NCBI GenBank assembly: GCA_019095985.1 | Contig: CM032662.1 | Span: forward strand, 34,747,263-34,811,262 | From: Streblospio benedicti | Taxonomy: Eukaryota; Annelida; Polychaeta; Spionida; Spionidae | Length of the DNA: 64,000 nucleotides | Direction of reading: 5' to 3' | Shown here: positions 1-25,290 of the stretch, piece by piece | Layout of the letters: each line of letters opens with the position of its first letter | Numbering within the stretch: position 1 is the first letter of the stretch | The notes under the pieces: model-generated | Told to the model about the DNA's origin: nothing | Database searches by the model: none | What the model saw: only the letters and a program-made list of their open reading frames with translations | Translations under genes and position numbers: made by a program

Positions 1-3000
1 AATCACTTGAACCCTTAAGTCCCAGATTGTGTTAATATATCATATTCTATTGTATCATGAAGCCCACCCCCGCCATCCGCCAGCAGTGCGCATGATAAAG
101 TCTAGCCATATCGTGCCCAAGTGGCTCATGTCACAGCCTAGTCTCAGTGTCGAGTAATAGCAAGCAATGTTGATTGTCATGTGGTCAAATCATATTTCCA
201 AATGGTGTTGCATCCATTAACATTGCCCCCAACTGAGGTATGTTTGGAGCGTATATTGGAGAACTGGATCACCCCTGTGCAATGATTTAACAAGCAAACA
301 AACAAACAAAAAACTTAAACAATACTAGTTTACCAAAGATGGCCTGGATCCAGTGCAAGAACGGCATTAGTGCTCGACGTATATTTCAACGTATATTACG
401 GTGACCGCAACACGTCTGCTCAAATAGGACGCTGCAAAATACATGAGATGCTGCCATTTCCACTCTAGACGGACAGGCGAGTCAGTTAAGCGGTGCTGAT
501 CTCCAACAGGCTGTTAAGGTCCCAGTCTGACATCACCAAGCTTTTACGCTGACACTGATATCTAATTTCAGCTATTTATTGTTGGACACATTGTCACTTA
601 CGCCTTTTAAAGGGGTAGACTCATATTTTCCACTTTGTATTGCTCATTTCTTGCCAAACAGTAAACTTTCTGTACTGTACATCTCTGGACGATCCCTACC
701 GCTTAAATCGTGTTAGCATTTTTTATTGGATGTCGAGTGGGGTTTTGATTCCCCAGTCCGGCACTCCCCATAATAATTGAATCAAACGCATTCGTGTACT
801 TCGGTTAACATTCGTAAATGTCAGGCAGAGGCTTAAAGTTGGTTACATTATATAACAGTTTTCTTCCCACAGTCTTCTACAAAAAAATCTGCGTGAAAAT
901 ATGAATAAATTTCATGCACTAACCATTTTCTGCGCACATTTGGGTTCGTGGGCCTCCATTTCAAGAAAACACTGTCTCCACACCAGGTCAATGACATCAT
1001 TGTCAAAAAAATGAAACAGAAAAAACCCAGCTAACGTCAATCTATAGACAGGCTGGTATGTTATCGTGGAGACCAGTGAGGAAGTGGACATGAGATGGAT
1101 GCGCGCGCAGCCGGATATGGAAACGTCATGGCGTGATGGGAACGTAATGGCGGGCTTTAGCTCGAACGGCAGCCTTGATGGGTTCGCAGTGTTATGAGTG
1201 GGTGCTGTGTTGCAGACCTAATACGTGAACATATAAGGAAATTGCTATATATCACCAAGTTCAGGGTGATGATACACTATATTCGATGGGTTTATGGAAA
1301 TTAGACATCCATGTTTTAATATAGCAGAATTGTGTACACACGTATGTGCTTGGTAGAAAGATGTGGGAGAGTGTGTAGAAAATGAATATACACACAACTA
1401 CCACAACTGGATTTCTTTCCAACTTAATTACAATTTCATTCGTTTTATAAATACACTATTGGGATCCGCCATAGTGTTCCAGTGTCTCGGAATATGACGA
1501 CTTAGCCCAGAATGCACAGGGTTTCCAGGGCACTACTGTCTCAAGGCTGAGGCCACTTAGGCCAAAGTTCATATTGGAGGATGACTGATAACGTGTGTCG
1601 TCTGCTTTGCTTGTTTGAACCACCTTGGTTCTCTGTCCAGGTTATATTATATTCTGTCTTCGGGTTCCGTGTTAGATGATCACTTGACACTGACGAAATA
1701 CTGCGAATGCTATATGAAACGTTCAGAACTCTAATTATTAAAGCTCAGTAGTGGTGTTTATAAACTACACTCACATAAATATAATGCATAGTAACGAGTG
1801 TTCATGGTAAGCAAGGTTATGATTTAATAGCCACTTTGGTGTCGGCATGGTGTTACACGGTGCATAGCGTGAATAATTCAAGAGTAAATTTCCAAGTGAA
1901 AATTCCTAGATCTATAATGATAAATCAATTGATTGAACGAGACTTCAATGGGCCTGTCAGTCACTATTATTCTCCCGATCTTGTTTTCTGGTGCGGAAAA
2001 TGTGCTTCATATTAACACAGTTTAAAAATAAAACAATGAAATATTCACACAGCTAGATATACAAATATATTTAAAATCTAATTAACTTTCCATTGCATCA
2101 TAACGGCCCCAGCATGAGTTCACTGGCTTGTCTATTAAATCAGCAAGTTTTCTTTGGAGTGTGTTTTATCTTCTGTAATTCCTTTATGAGAACTTTCACA
2201 TCCAGATGAAAGCCGCTATAACGCCGAGCTCCGGATGTTACACTATGCGCCTCTCTTCTGTGCTCCTCTTTTCTTCAATCTTTTCTTTTCTTAATCTAAT
2301 TTCACGATTGATGTCTCTGCCACCGACGCCGCAGGTTGACTCAAGTCGCAGCGTAAATGTGCAAATTGAAATTTAAAGTTCACGCTGGGTTTTTCTCGTT
2401 TTCTTTATTTTTTATTTTGTTATTTCTTACTCCACAAGTAGTGGTTCTGGTATGATTTCTGAACACTCTGTGAATCAGATGTAAAAACTGGGTTAAGTGA
2501 CAATGTGAGTAAGGCTGTGTAACGGGGGGCATCGTGATTGCACGTGGTGGTGTGGATAAAACCTCGTTAATAGCATTCACGTCTCGTGGGTGTACAGAAA
2601 CGAGGCAGAAGCATTTGAGAGTAAATGGTGGAAGGCAGACACTTACTTTCTCACTGCCACCTAGACAGTTACAAATGTCTTTCAATTCTATTTGTTATAT
2701 AGTAATAATCTAGCCATCTCAATTACAATACATTGTGTTTTATCCACATCCATCTAATGAAATCATAAAAATTAGTGCCAGCTCTTTTAATTAAAGGGAA
2801 ACAAATTGTGCATCTAACATTCTTGAGATACCATGTCACTGTTAGTATTCTTGATTTTGATGAAGCACCATTAAAGAATTCAAATTCCTTCAAGCCCATT
2901 TTGGACGGGAAGTATAAATGTTCGTCGAATTCCATGGTCCCTATTCTCGCACAGTTTGTCCACTTCGCTCTCAACAAATACTGTCACTGGCTGAGCAAGT

Positions 3001-4956
3001 ACTACGTTTGGACTGGATTCTTTTTAGTGTTTAAGAGGTTGATGTGCACAAGTTATTTTACTATTTCAACACAATGTCTTGCTTTTATTGACCAATTGCA
3101 TTTTTTATATATATATACATATATAATATTACAATTCTGTGCAAAGTATAGAACACAATATTGACACGATTTGAAACTTTCAGTGCGACATTTTAAAGGC
3201 CAGTCTAAGGTGGCTGCCTTGAACAGATGGATATATTATACATATTACACACGTGATGAATATACCATTTATCGTTTGAGTCTATAACCGTTGCTGCTGT
3301 GTGTGTTATACATGTCGTGAATTACATACGACAAGCCCCATGTGGACAATCCGTGCTGGCTCTAGGGAAGTGTGACAATATTATTGTAATTGCACATGCG
3401 AAGTCAATATGCATAGATAGGCGTATCTGAGAGAATGTCGCAAAAGCGCATTTGCAGCAGACGACGATTTTTCTGATGGAGTGATCAGTAATCCGATCTG
3501 CTGCGCGTGATCAGTTCTATGCAATGTGACTCCAGGCACAGGAGTGAACATTATCTAAAATGCTATTGATGAGCAAGCAACAAGGGAGAGAAAAAAAAAC
3601 ACTCCTTGTTGAACTGTTTTATTCTACTTAGAATTCATTGCAAAACTCATTCGTTTTACTAGCCGCTACATAAATGGTAGAAAATCATGTATGTCAACGA
3701 GAGTATTTCCTTTTCGCTGACGCTTCGCGGAAGTGGATGATTATTGGTGAGCCCCAGATGCAAATAGCTGGTAAGAGCGTAATGAGAAGTAATGACATTT
3801 AATTATGGGGTTCCTCGAACAGGTCTTCAATCTATGGCACTTGGTGACATACGCTTGACATGCGTATTACTGCACTAAAATAACCAGATAATTACATGCC
3901 CTGAACGTGAGAATAGGCCTAACTTTCTTCATCGCTGAGCATATTATTAAAGGTTAGAATATCTGTTTATTCTTTGTAATAGGAATACGAACGGAGATGA
4001 CATATCTTGTTATGCATGTTAAGTGAACACTTCATAGATTTTTTTCTTTAAAACATGTATTTGTCAATTCACCTGGCGGTTACAGCATTTTCTGTGCGCA
4101 CGATTTCGTAATGAATAGTAAATTAAACCTTAATGCGTCTCAAAATCACTATAACTACATTTATAAAAGTATAAGGACATTAGACCATAAAAACATTGTG
4201 AGTTAGTTCAACGATTTAATCATTCATTTCTACTATTCATAGATCCTACATATTTTATGGAAGGTCGAAATCAATGATTACCTTACAATCTATATTATTG
4301 TGTGCCATTTAGAAATGTCATTACTAATCCATTATTGCACTTATTGTTATCGTCTGCCATTACTCCCGAGGTGGAAGGTTAGCCAGGAACCAGCCGAGTG
4401 CACTTATTAATGCAACGATGTTTACAGAGGCTTTGAGCCTATGATAATGATAAATCACGATTGTGTATAGGAATTGATTTCAATACTATACGTTATCATT
4501 ACAGGCTTAGATTCCAGTGAACTGAAAATTAGATTACTTTACATGTGCTTCCCGGTGAGAGAGGTTAGAATTAAAAATATATGTGTATTACGTTAAAAAC
4601 AAACAAAACTTGAAAAGTACGCATGTTACGTTGAACTATGCATTTAGATGCTGACCAAGGCCATTTGCAGATAAAGCAGACCCTGAAACATAACAAGTTG
4701 CATTCATTACCCTGGTAGGGCATGCAAGTCAAAGCACACGCATGCTGTGTACGTCTATTAAACTGTATTAGGCGCTATTTACCATTAATGACACAAAAAC
4801 ATTCGGCCAGTGACTTCCACAGTGAATCTACTACTAGGGTTAGACATTCCCGATGATTAAAGCCAAATCAGCCAAGATACCAATTATCGTTGTCAATGGA
4901 TCACCTTCAACAGATGCCTCATTACCTTCAGTGGCAGATCAATTTGGTCTTTGAGG
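1..4956. other. Intergenic, no gene recognised
   Basis: AT-rich sequence with scattered short open frames only. I see no splice-bounded exon, conserved domain or RNA gene. A short (acaa)n stretch lies near 296-310. Confidence 0.5.
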
Positions 4957-5064
4957 ATTACCGGGGGGGCGGCGCACCTTGGGGGGCGCACTTAAGGGAT
5001 TTCATGAAAAACCCTATGAAAATGAAGTATTTTGGTGGGGACCCCCCCCCTGGATATGCCTAGG
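4957..5064 (+). repeat. Dispersed G/C-run repeat, copy 1
   Basis: A run of G-rich tracts followed by a core at about 4998-5041 (starting gggatttcatgaaaaaccct) that recurs as its reverse complement at about 40160-40203 with essentially no mismatch over more than 40 bp. A weaker third copy lies near 38990. The flanks carry C or G homopolymers. This looks like a short non-autonomous dispersed element. No transposase is encoded. Confidence 0.6.
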
Positions 5065-8000
5065 ACCTTTGCGTGTATATCTTTGACAGAGCATCTTATT
5101 CCCTCATTGTATTTCTCACCTCTACGCCCTGTAAATTATTGCTGGGACATTAACATTCGTGACTGTGTGACTGGGGCTCAGCTGTCTCTGGTCTCCACTT
5201 GTGCCACATGTGTGACTGGTGTCGCCTGCTGTCTCACCTCTATAGAGGGTTTTTCTGTTATTCGATTTGGCAGTTTCTTCTGTTCCTTATTTCATAAGAG
5301 AAATTGGACTTGGCTTTGTTCATTTCTTCTCTCTCATCTTGTCCTTTTTAGTTTGCCAGCGAGTAGCTGGGATGTGCGATATGTGCGTGATGAAAGCGCA
5401 GTTCTTATACCCAGTCTGACAGTCACGAGTGTTAGTCCACATGTTGCAGTAAATGGGAATGTGCTTATTTACAGGCGCAACTCATTGATATCAAGCTAGC
5501 GCAACTTGAAATTCACACCAGTTCGTTGGCATCCGTATCACACTATTTCTTTTTTTAACTCCCTGGGGAGCATACATCACATCGTAACCATAGCGCAGGG
5601 GTGCTTATCACTCACAGTAGCGTTCAACCGCCTGACCTGTACCTATTTAGCGTGTAGGTACCACGGGGCAGTATGGCATACAGTGAGAAATACATGCTCC
5701 TCAACATTAATCTCTCGTAAAACAACACCTCTTTTTAGAGATAATTTGTCAAACAACAACAACTACAATACCACAGCTGATTCAGCTCCAATTATAGAAA
5801 TAGAATGTTTGGCGTGAGTATAACAGATGCCTATGTCTCGCCATCCAATACCTTTTGGCGGTGTGTTTAAGACCAGCTGAATACAGCCTCTTAAACTTAG
5901 ACATGCCAATCCATGAGACACTTAGTTTTCACAGTCTGGACCCTTTTGTTATTTCTATATACTACGTATAACAACTTGTCAATACTACAAACATCCTTCA
6001 CCAAATCCACCCAAAATCCAGCATTCCATTCATTGCCTCGTCTGGTGAGAGAAAACACAAACCACTCTTCTCATATTGTACGCAATTATTATACACTGAT
6101 GCAAAAATAATTTTGATTCATGGGAACCGGAAGTGTCTGGAGGCGGCTCCAGAAGGCTCCAGAGCGTGATTATCTCGTGTCTCTCTTCAAACAGCGAATG
6201 TCAATATGTATTAGCCGGATAAGGAGATAAGCCGCACACTCTGCATTGTTCGTCGATAGAACCAATAGCGTACTTTCCGCTCTATTATCGCTAAAGCCTT
6301 CTCTATATATAAATATTTCCCCATGAGTTGCGTATTGAGTGTTATGGTGAGAAGAGTTCAGGCATAAAATGTAATGGAGGGTATTGACTTTTTTTATTGC
6401 TAAACAATCACCATCCATTGCCCAGCTTCTTTTCCTACTCAACCCGGGTAAATGGAAGCCACGGGTTTTTGTTTGTTTGTTGGTCTGTTGTTTTTATTTG
6501 GTGTTGTTGTTTTTTGTTTTTAGGGGTGCTTCATCCCCAAGACCCCCTCTTTGCAAAATGTTAAGACTCTTCTCTTTTCATCTATAATTGAAGAACCAAA
6601 TAGTTTTTAAAGGTCTCCTTACTCTAGTCCTGCCTTCCCCCCCACCATTTCCTCCTCCGCGTGCTATCTGTAATAATCCACCAGCTCCACACGTCAGAGA
6701 CATTGACCAATCCGTCTGTTTTCCGCTCCCCATGCATTACACTTGCCACTCGGAGCGCATGTTGATTAACAGTCACACACCAGCCTATTGATTTCAGATG
6801 TCGCTGTGTGCATATAAATTGTATATGTAATGGGAACCATTGATATTAGAATGCAGGCCAACCCGGCCCCATAAGTCATAGCCGTGGACCGATTCATCAA
6901 AGCCGCTCAGACAACACTGAGCGTGCCAAACCACATGGGTGGCTGGGAGAATCCAGAGGCCGATTTAGTGTTTTGTTGTGCCAACGGTTGAGACGTAGAA
7001 AAAAGGAGTCAAGTTTTGCATCTGTAATGTTAAGCCCAAAACTTTACAAATATGCGCAGGATGACCTTCCATTTAGATCAACTCCATAAAGATACCACTT
7101 CTATAATAAAACCATTTGTGGCAGTCTCAATTGTTCATAATGAGACCACAATGAACATTGAAAGACGTTGCCTTTTGAGACCAGTCCCTCGCTATAGTGC
7201 TCTTCATAGGGGGATTCTGATGTATGCGCCTCATTAAATATGCTGCACTTCAAGTTTAAGATTCTGCATATCAATCTTCTTTATGAAATGTCCTCCTCCT
7301 CTGCCACCGCCACCCTCCTTTTTTTAAACTTTGGATGCCCCTTGCTGCAGCTCACTCAGTCGCCCTTTGACATCGGGCAAGGGCATGATGGAAACCGCAC
7401 ATGAAAGGCCCCGTCTCGTTACACGGCTTTCCTTTACGCTTCAGTCCGCGGCCATTGGGTTGAAAAATTGACTCTTATATCCGTGATGCGCTAAATGGGA
7501 AGTAGTGCGGCGGTGCCAAAAGCGCCAGTCAGACAGTCACTAATGTTGATCAATCCCCTATTTTTGAAGATTCTGAAACAGATGAGAAAAACGTGGTTCA
7601 AAACACGTGTCTGCCTCTTGACAATTTGGAAAAAAGCAAACTAAGACCAGGCCCACAATAAAGTGGCTATTTCGGCTTCAATTATCGGAGATGTACGACC
7701 CCATCATTCCAAAATCATTTCAAATGAGACAATTTGTTTCTTCTTCTAAAATTGCCACCAGTGTAAATAGCACACATCTACAATCTCTTTGGTTCGTGTC
7801 GGTTGTTTGTTTTGTTGGTTTGTTTACTTTCGCTGCTGAATGGGACAGAATTTATTTTTATGGAAAGGAGAATGGCGATCGTATGAGTGTCATTGATAAA
7901 AATAACATCAAATGATATTATTTTTCACCGTGTCCAGATGAACGGCAGATCGAACTTGTAACCAGACGTATGGAAATGTCAGTGGTGAGCAAACTCATCC

Positions 8001-8430
8001 CTGGCCAAGACATAGCACGTTACTGGTGTACAAACATAGCATCAGTTTACGATTAATACTCGATCTAGAACTACAAGTGGCTTCCACCGTATGCTCTACG
8101 GGGAGTTAAGAAATAACATAAGATTTCCCAATGCTATTCTATCCAAAAAGGTATGCACGTGCGTACTTTGCGTATACTTCTGCTACCTCCCTGGACCCGC
8201 ATGTGAGGACGCACCAACACTTGAACACCCCCATAGATATTGTCGGGCTGTGATCTGTGTGGTCCTAGCGAGTGAGCCTGACAATGGTGTGAGATGGAGC
8301 GACCAGATAGGACGATGCTCCGCTATGTCATGCGTCACTTATCTGATGGAACATCGGCCGGTATGAGCCATTTTAAAGATTGACTACAACACTCGTGCAT
8401 TCACAGTTCTCCGTGTTCTGTTACATTCAC
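5065..8430. other. Intergenic, no gene recognised
   Basis: The open frames at 5065-5817 (two adjacent frames of about 155 and 103 codons) lack recognisable domains, signal peptides or plausible splice context. I treat them as chance. No RNA gene was seen. Confidence 0.4.
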
Positions 8431-8613
<183 letters not shown>

Positions 8614-9051
8614 GTTTATGTGAATTACACGCGCTCATTTTTTTTCTCACGATCATTATTGTATGTTGATCACGTGTTATTGGCAAAATCGCTAAAAACA
8701 ATGTGTTGAATCCATTTGTGTATATAGCCAAAGGAAATGTCGTATCACTGCAGCTCTGGGCACCAATCTCGTCGCCATTGATTTTTCCTACCACATTTAT
8801 CCCCCATTCTTGCCCCGAATCACTTATCCCATTTCAAATCATCACAAAATGCGTGCTTTGGGATTGAATGAGATTTCTGAAATAGTCGTTTTTGATATTG
8901 GTCCATTTGTTGGGAAATAAAGCAATTTGTTTCGTTTTGTGGTTTTATTCGTTGAAAATGAACTGAGTCAGAGGTTTTATTCGTCCGTTTGTATGTGTGT
9001 ACGTGTTTTTTTGTTCAACTACGACTAAAACTGGAGGTTATATATATATAT

Positions 9052-9116
9052 ATTGCTGCTATTGCTGTTGTGGTTGCTGTTGTTGCTGCCGCCGCCGCTG
9101 CACCCGCTGCAGCTGA
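9052..9116. repeat. Degenerate (TGC/TGT)n trinucleotide tract
   Basis: An imperfect trinucleotide array (ttgctgctattgctgttg and on) with a short gccgccgcc core, preceded by a short (TA)n at about 9040-9051. No coding context is apparent. Confidence 0.7.
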
Positions 9117-9558
9117 GGCATAGCACTTAATAGACCTGTATACAATTTCTAACTTGTAAAAAAGCAATCTAGTTATCCTAATTGCAAATTGGCAATGCTT
9201 GATGAATAGAGATCCCCTTCAATCCGTCTTGCCAAATCAAATGCCCATTAAGCCCCCGGGAAAGGATCGCTTGCCGCAATCATTGATACAGCGTGTGCAC
9301 AAAAGAGACCGCAATCTGTCAATGTTAAGTCGTCTGCGCGCCGGAGCCAATGAAAAGGAATATGCCAAAATATGGAGCCTGATCACTGAGATGTGAAATA
9401 AATTCATCCCCACTTACTATAGTTGTATCCATACGCGAGACCTTGGTCTTGAAAGAAATTGCCGTTGCATAGAATGAATAAGGCTTCAATGGGAAAACCG
9501 TCGCCGCTACTGATATGGTCTTCACACGCCATTAGACATTGCAGTAAACCCTCATTAA

Positions 9559-9875
9559 ACCCGCTTTACATATAGGCGATCTTATGCGAATCTGTGCAAC
9601 GCATAAATGCGAAATTGGCCAGGCTGTCTACATGGGCGTATTGCGACGCCATTGAACGTAGTAAAAATCCTTGTTACACGGAGTTACTGAGCCAAACGAA
9701 ATGTTACTTATATGTGCGAACGTTCTACGATCCAAAGACGTAATAACCTATTTTTACCAGTACCCCCATTCGTAAAAAAACCAAAAAAATTCATGTTCAA
9801 AATTTCCTGACGAATTTGCCAGTTCGACAGTGCACGTTGAGCTATATACGTAGGCAGAAGTCGCTAAAAGCCGCG
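9559..9875 (-). mobile_element. Harbinger-like MITE, copy in duplication unit A
   Basis: It begins acccgctttaca right after a TAA and ends near gtcgctaaaagccgcg, a decayed terminal inverted repeat. Its interior is the reverse complement of the MITE at 22991-23319, for example the shared segment ggcaaattcgtcaggaaatt. It is non-autonomous, has no open frame, and is about 317 bp long. Confidence 0.7.
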
Positions 9876-9985
9876 TCCCACTAACGGGAGCTGGAAACGT
9901 AGTGGCTGAAGACCGCGCAAGGTTCAATCCACTAAAAACTGGTCTTACGCCCATTCATCTGTCGAGACGGGCTTATTCTCTCCAC

Positions 9986-11080
9986 ATTCTTTTATGTGTC
10001 TTTTTTGTTCAACTACGACTTCAAAAGTTATCGGGGCAGATATATTGCTGCTAAAGTATGAGCAGCGTGGTTCCATGCTAAAGAAATCATCAGGCCTCGA
10101 AGTTTGCTGCACGCCCAATCCGCTGCAGTGGCGCCCGCTGAGGCATAAAGTTGCCATGTATTCGGGCAACTGTTAACGGTAAAAAGCAATCTAGTTATTC
10201 TAATTGCAAATTGGCAAGCTTGATGATGATGACTCAGAGATTTCAATCCGTCTTGCCAAATCAAATGCCCGTTTTCCGGTCGCCCCCGATTTAAAGGATC
10301 GCGTCGTAACGGCATTGAATCATTGATACAGCGTGTGGCGCCCCACCGATGCGTTAATGTTAGTGCGACTAGCGCACTAATGCCATGTTGTGGATTCTCT
10401 TTTGGCGTAATTCGGGCGCAGGATGGAAAATATGGAGCCTGAGGTGTGCGCTGAGAACCCGTGAAATGGATCCACGTTTCGCGCCGGACTCACCCATTTT
10501 ATCAAAATATGGAGCCTAATCATGCCGGCTAAATTCATAATACGCGATGGGGTCTTGAAAAAATAAAGCATAGAATGAATAAGGCTTCAATGGGAAAAAC
10601 GTCGCCGCTACTGATATGGTCTTCACACGCCATTAAACATTGCAGTAAACCCTCATTGGCTTTACACATAGGCCGCATCTTATGCGAATCTGTGCAACGC
10701 ATAAATGCGAAATTGGCCAGGAGATTTGATTTATTTGAACGTAGTAAAAAATTTTTTTTGTTACACGGAGTTACTCAAAGACGCAAAAACGATTTGTAAT
10801 GTAAAAAATATAAATCAAGTTAAAATGTGCTACCTTTCTAAATGTCCGTCCGAATTTGCCAATTAACTAAACATCCCAGCCGAAACTATTTAAAAACGAA
10901 GCCTAGTGGCAGCAAAAACTTACCCTGAGTACATTCCTAAATGATTAATTCTTTACATGTTCTAAAAAAATTTCCATGACAAATTATTTTTGTTCGACCA
11001 AAGTATTAAAATTGAGCCATATAAACCAGGCAGAAGTCGCTTCCTGTAAAATTCAGAAGTTATCTCCACTAAGTTGTTTA
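9986..11080. repeat. Direct duplication, unit B (mosaic, diverged)
   Basis: The partner of 8990-9985. Blocks of near identity, such as the stretch around 10571-10655 and the one around 10681-10721, alternate with segments that do not align. The second unit therefore looks scrambled rather than evenly mutated. Confidence 0.7.
10657..11045 (-). mobile_element. Decayed MITE copy in duplication unit B
   Basis: Starts ggctttacacatagg and shares the inner block with 9559-9875 (cttatgcgaatctgtgcaac onward). Most of its 3' half aligns only in patches (gaatttgcca, ggcagaagtcgct). It seems to have been duplicated along with unit A rather than inserted separately. Confidence 0.5.
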
Positions 11081-11259
11081 TCTTCTAATATGCGCAAATT
11101 GTGCCAAATAAACCATTTAACAGATGCCCGGAATATAATTTTGGTGTGTAACCGTTTTTATTGCGTTGACTATACTAGCTAGGACATTTGTGTGCGTTAT
11201 CGTGCTTAAATCTGTGCGTGTTTGCATAAACGTTTTTTGCGTTTGTTTCAATTTTGGGC

Positions 11260-12035
11260 TATTTAGCATTTATTTATTTTTGATTTGATTTTTTTTATTT
11301 TTGATTTATTTTATCACAGGCATATTAATTACAAAGTAAATAAAAGATTTAAAAGATTACAAATAAGTAAAAATATAAATAGAAGTAAAATTGAATAGAG
11401 ATATACAAATATAATAAAAAAATGAACCATGTGACAAACAAGGAGCACTAAAAAGATATCCATTTAAAATGGAGAGTCTTATTTCCATAGTGGACCTCGG
11501 TGAAAACATGGAAAAACAACTGACTAGAATTGGTGCCATAGAACATAATAATTACATTACTAATGATTAAACTTTTAAAAAATATATTCTTATTACTCTT
11601 TTATAAAATGGTCCATATAATATTTCTTATATTTTGATTTAAAAGACACCAAACAGTTTGACTTTCGTATTGGTAGAGGTAGACTATTCCAATATTTAAT
11701 GCTACAATATTTAAACGTTTTCTGTCCATGGGACTTAACTTTTGGTACAATGTACGACAACTCTTTCTTCCTAGTATTATATGAATGACTCACAAGTTTA
11801 ACATCACATAAATATGCAGGAGCCTTTTTGATATGTATTTTATACATTAAACATAAAGACAAGTATTCAATTCGATCATTTACATTTAACCATCCAACTA
11901 AATTAAAATCCTCAGAACAAAGGTGGTGCCTTCCATCATAGTTTGAAATGTATCTAATTAGCCTATTTTGTGTTGTTTGAAATCTTGTTTTCACTTTTTG
12001 TGGCAACCCTATCGAGCTGTCGAGCCACTATATCA
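11260..12035 (-). mobile_element. 5'-truncated LINE, end of ORF2 plus 3' UTR
   Basis: A reading frame on the minus strand, ending at 11593 and open from about 12035, encodes the stereotyped C-terminal end of a non-LTR retrotransposon reverse transcriptase. It contains a QNRLIRYIS-like stretch after the polymerase core, a WLNVNDRIEYL segment, AYLCDV, and the hallmark KYWNSLPLPIR close to the end. Downstream (to about 11260) follows an AT-rich 3' UTR ending in A- and AAAT-rich sequence. All upstream parts (endonuclease, catalytic RT motifs) are missing, as usual for 5'-truncated insertions. CR1/L2-like clades carry this tail type, but the clade cannot be settled here. Confidence 0.85.
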
Positions 12036-13560
12036 AACACATGATAAGAAGACTACATGAGAACATAATATTATGTTCGTCATAAACAAAATCCAAACAT
12101 TCGAAGTTTCCGATCTTTCCACCGTACGTGATGCAACCTCGTTTCCGCATGTCGAGGATTGTTATTGATGAGGACGTTTTAACGATACACACCACGTGAC
12201 TTGTCACGTGTTGTCTCGCTTCATCTCTATCCCTTACGTCCAGTTCCCATCATTCACACGTTCACACAAAGTCGTCAGTGCGACCTCTAACGTTAGTGTG
12301 GATTGTCATAGAGCAACCTGATCTCTGTTCGTCGTTATGTTATCTAGGCATATGTTGGGGTGTGGGGGGTCTAACTGTTATCACTATATTTCCAAAATAA
12401 TAGCAACTGATCACTGAATATATATACTTATCAGGAAGTTGAATAGTTATTTGGATGAGTGACACGTTGTAATATCTTATACCGTAAAACGAGTCCATCT
12501 ATTATACATTGCCAGCCGTCATTTGCCCATCGTGTTCCCATATATAATACAATGACGTACCACGGCATTTCAGTATCATCTCAGCAATTTAGACAGTCAG
12601 CAAGCACTGAGCATTGCCAAATCCAAGCAATTGATATAGATTACACATAAACAAACTTTGAGCATTAAAGAGCTGACAGGCCTGAGTCCCCGAACGTGTG
12701 AAACTAAATTAAGATCGATGCAGAACTTTACTGCGACGTTTTTTGTCAAATGAATCTCCAGACGTGTGATGGGGAACTCCCATTCAACCACAGGATTAGA
12801 TGGAGTCGGTGTTCTTAAGGTAGTTAGTTATATAAATTATGGTGCTATTCAAGAGCTTCTCGTGCTCCCAAACCTTTAACAATCTCCATATATAAGATAA
12901 CCTCTCTTTTAAGACCACTTGAGGACAACCAGTGGCTGGTCTTAATGGCAAGGATTTACTATACGGGCTTTAATTCAATCACTAATGCTACATATGCTAA
13001 GAAAAACTTAGCTGAATAATCTGTTCCAGTGTGAAATGTGTGCATTCACGTGAGAATGTGGTGAAAATGTTAAATATTTGCTGATCTTCAGGCTCCGTCA
13101 AATACTGTTTCTCTAGAGCGCAATATTCGGTACTCTGACCTTCCTCAAAACGTCCACAATGGACGAAAAGAAAAAAAACTCATTTAATGAGTCTAGCTTA
13201 AAAGTAACGGTGTATGAAAAGCCAGACATGCGTTGCCTGTCTGCACCAAGCTAATTAGAAAATATGAAATATCTGGAAGCATTTTAATCAGGGGTTTGTT
13301 TTATGTATCTTGTCACAGCATTGCTGGGTTAATTATGATTTTATCCAGTCTTTCGTTCATTGCGGTCAAGTTTTACTTTCACCAAATGTTATGAAGTAAT
13401 AATTATGATCATTACCCAAATGAAATTGCTCATCAATCGAAGGTACATTACCAGCTACGGAATACGAGAAGATCATCCAATCAATTTGTGTAGAATGAAA
13501 AGTTCAGTCCTCTCGCTTACCCTTAATATACTAATTGCTCTCATTAGTTATGACTCGAGT
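12036..13560. other. Intergenic, no gene recognised
   Basis: No supported exon. Around 12890-12950 a fragment (cctcttttaagaccacttga-like) resembles the AGAACCTCT repeat at 43876-44045. Confidence 0.4.
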
Positions 13561-13562
13561 TA

Positions 13563-25290
<11,728 letters not shown>

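Larger units (their letters stand above)
8990..9985. repeat. Direct duplication, unit A
   Basis: Unit A of a head-to-tail pair with 9986-11080. Shared anchors, in the same order in both units, include ttgttcaactacgact (9012 and 10006), the stretch beginning aattgcaaattggca, tttcaatccgtcttgcc or its equivalent, a 30-bp block at about 9471-9500, and the left half of a MITE. The offset drifts from about 993 to about 1101 bp, so the units differ by many indels. Confidence 0.75.

Noticed and set aside
5032-5817. Two adjacent plus-strand frames (155 and 103 codons)
   Set aside because: No domain, no splice support, unusual composition, and the first begins inside a dispersed repeat.
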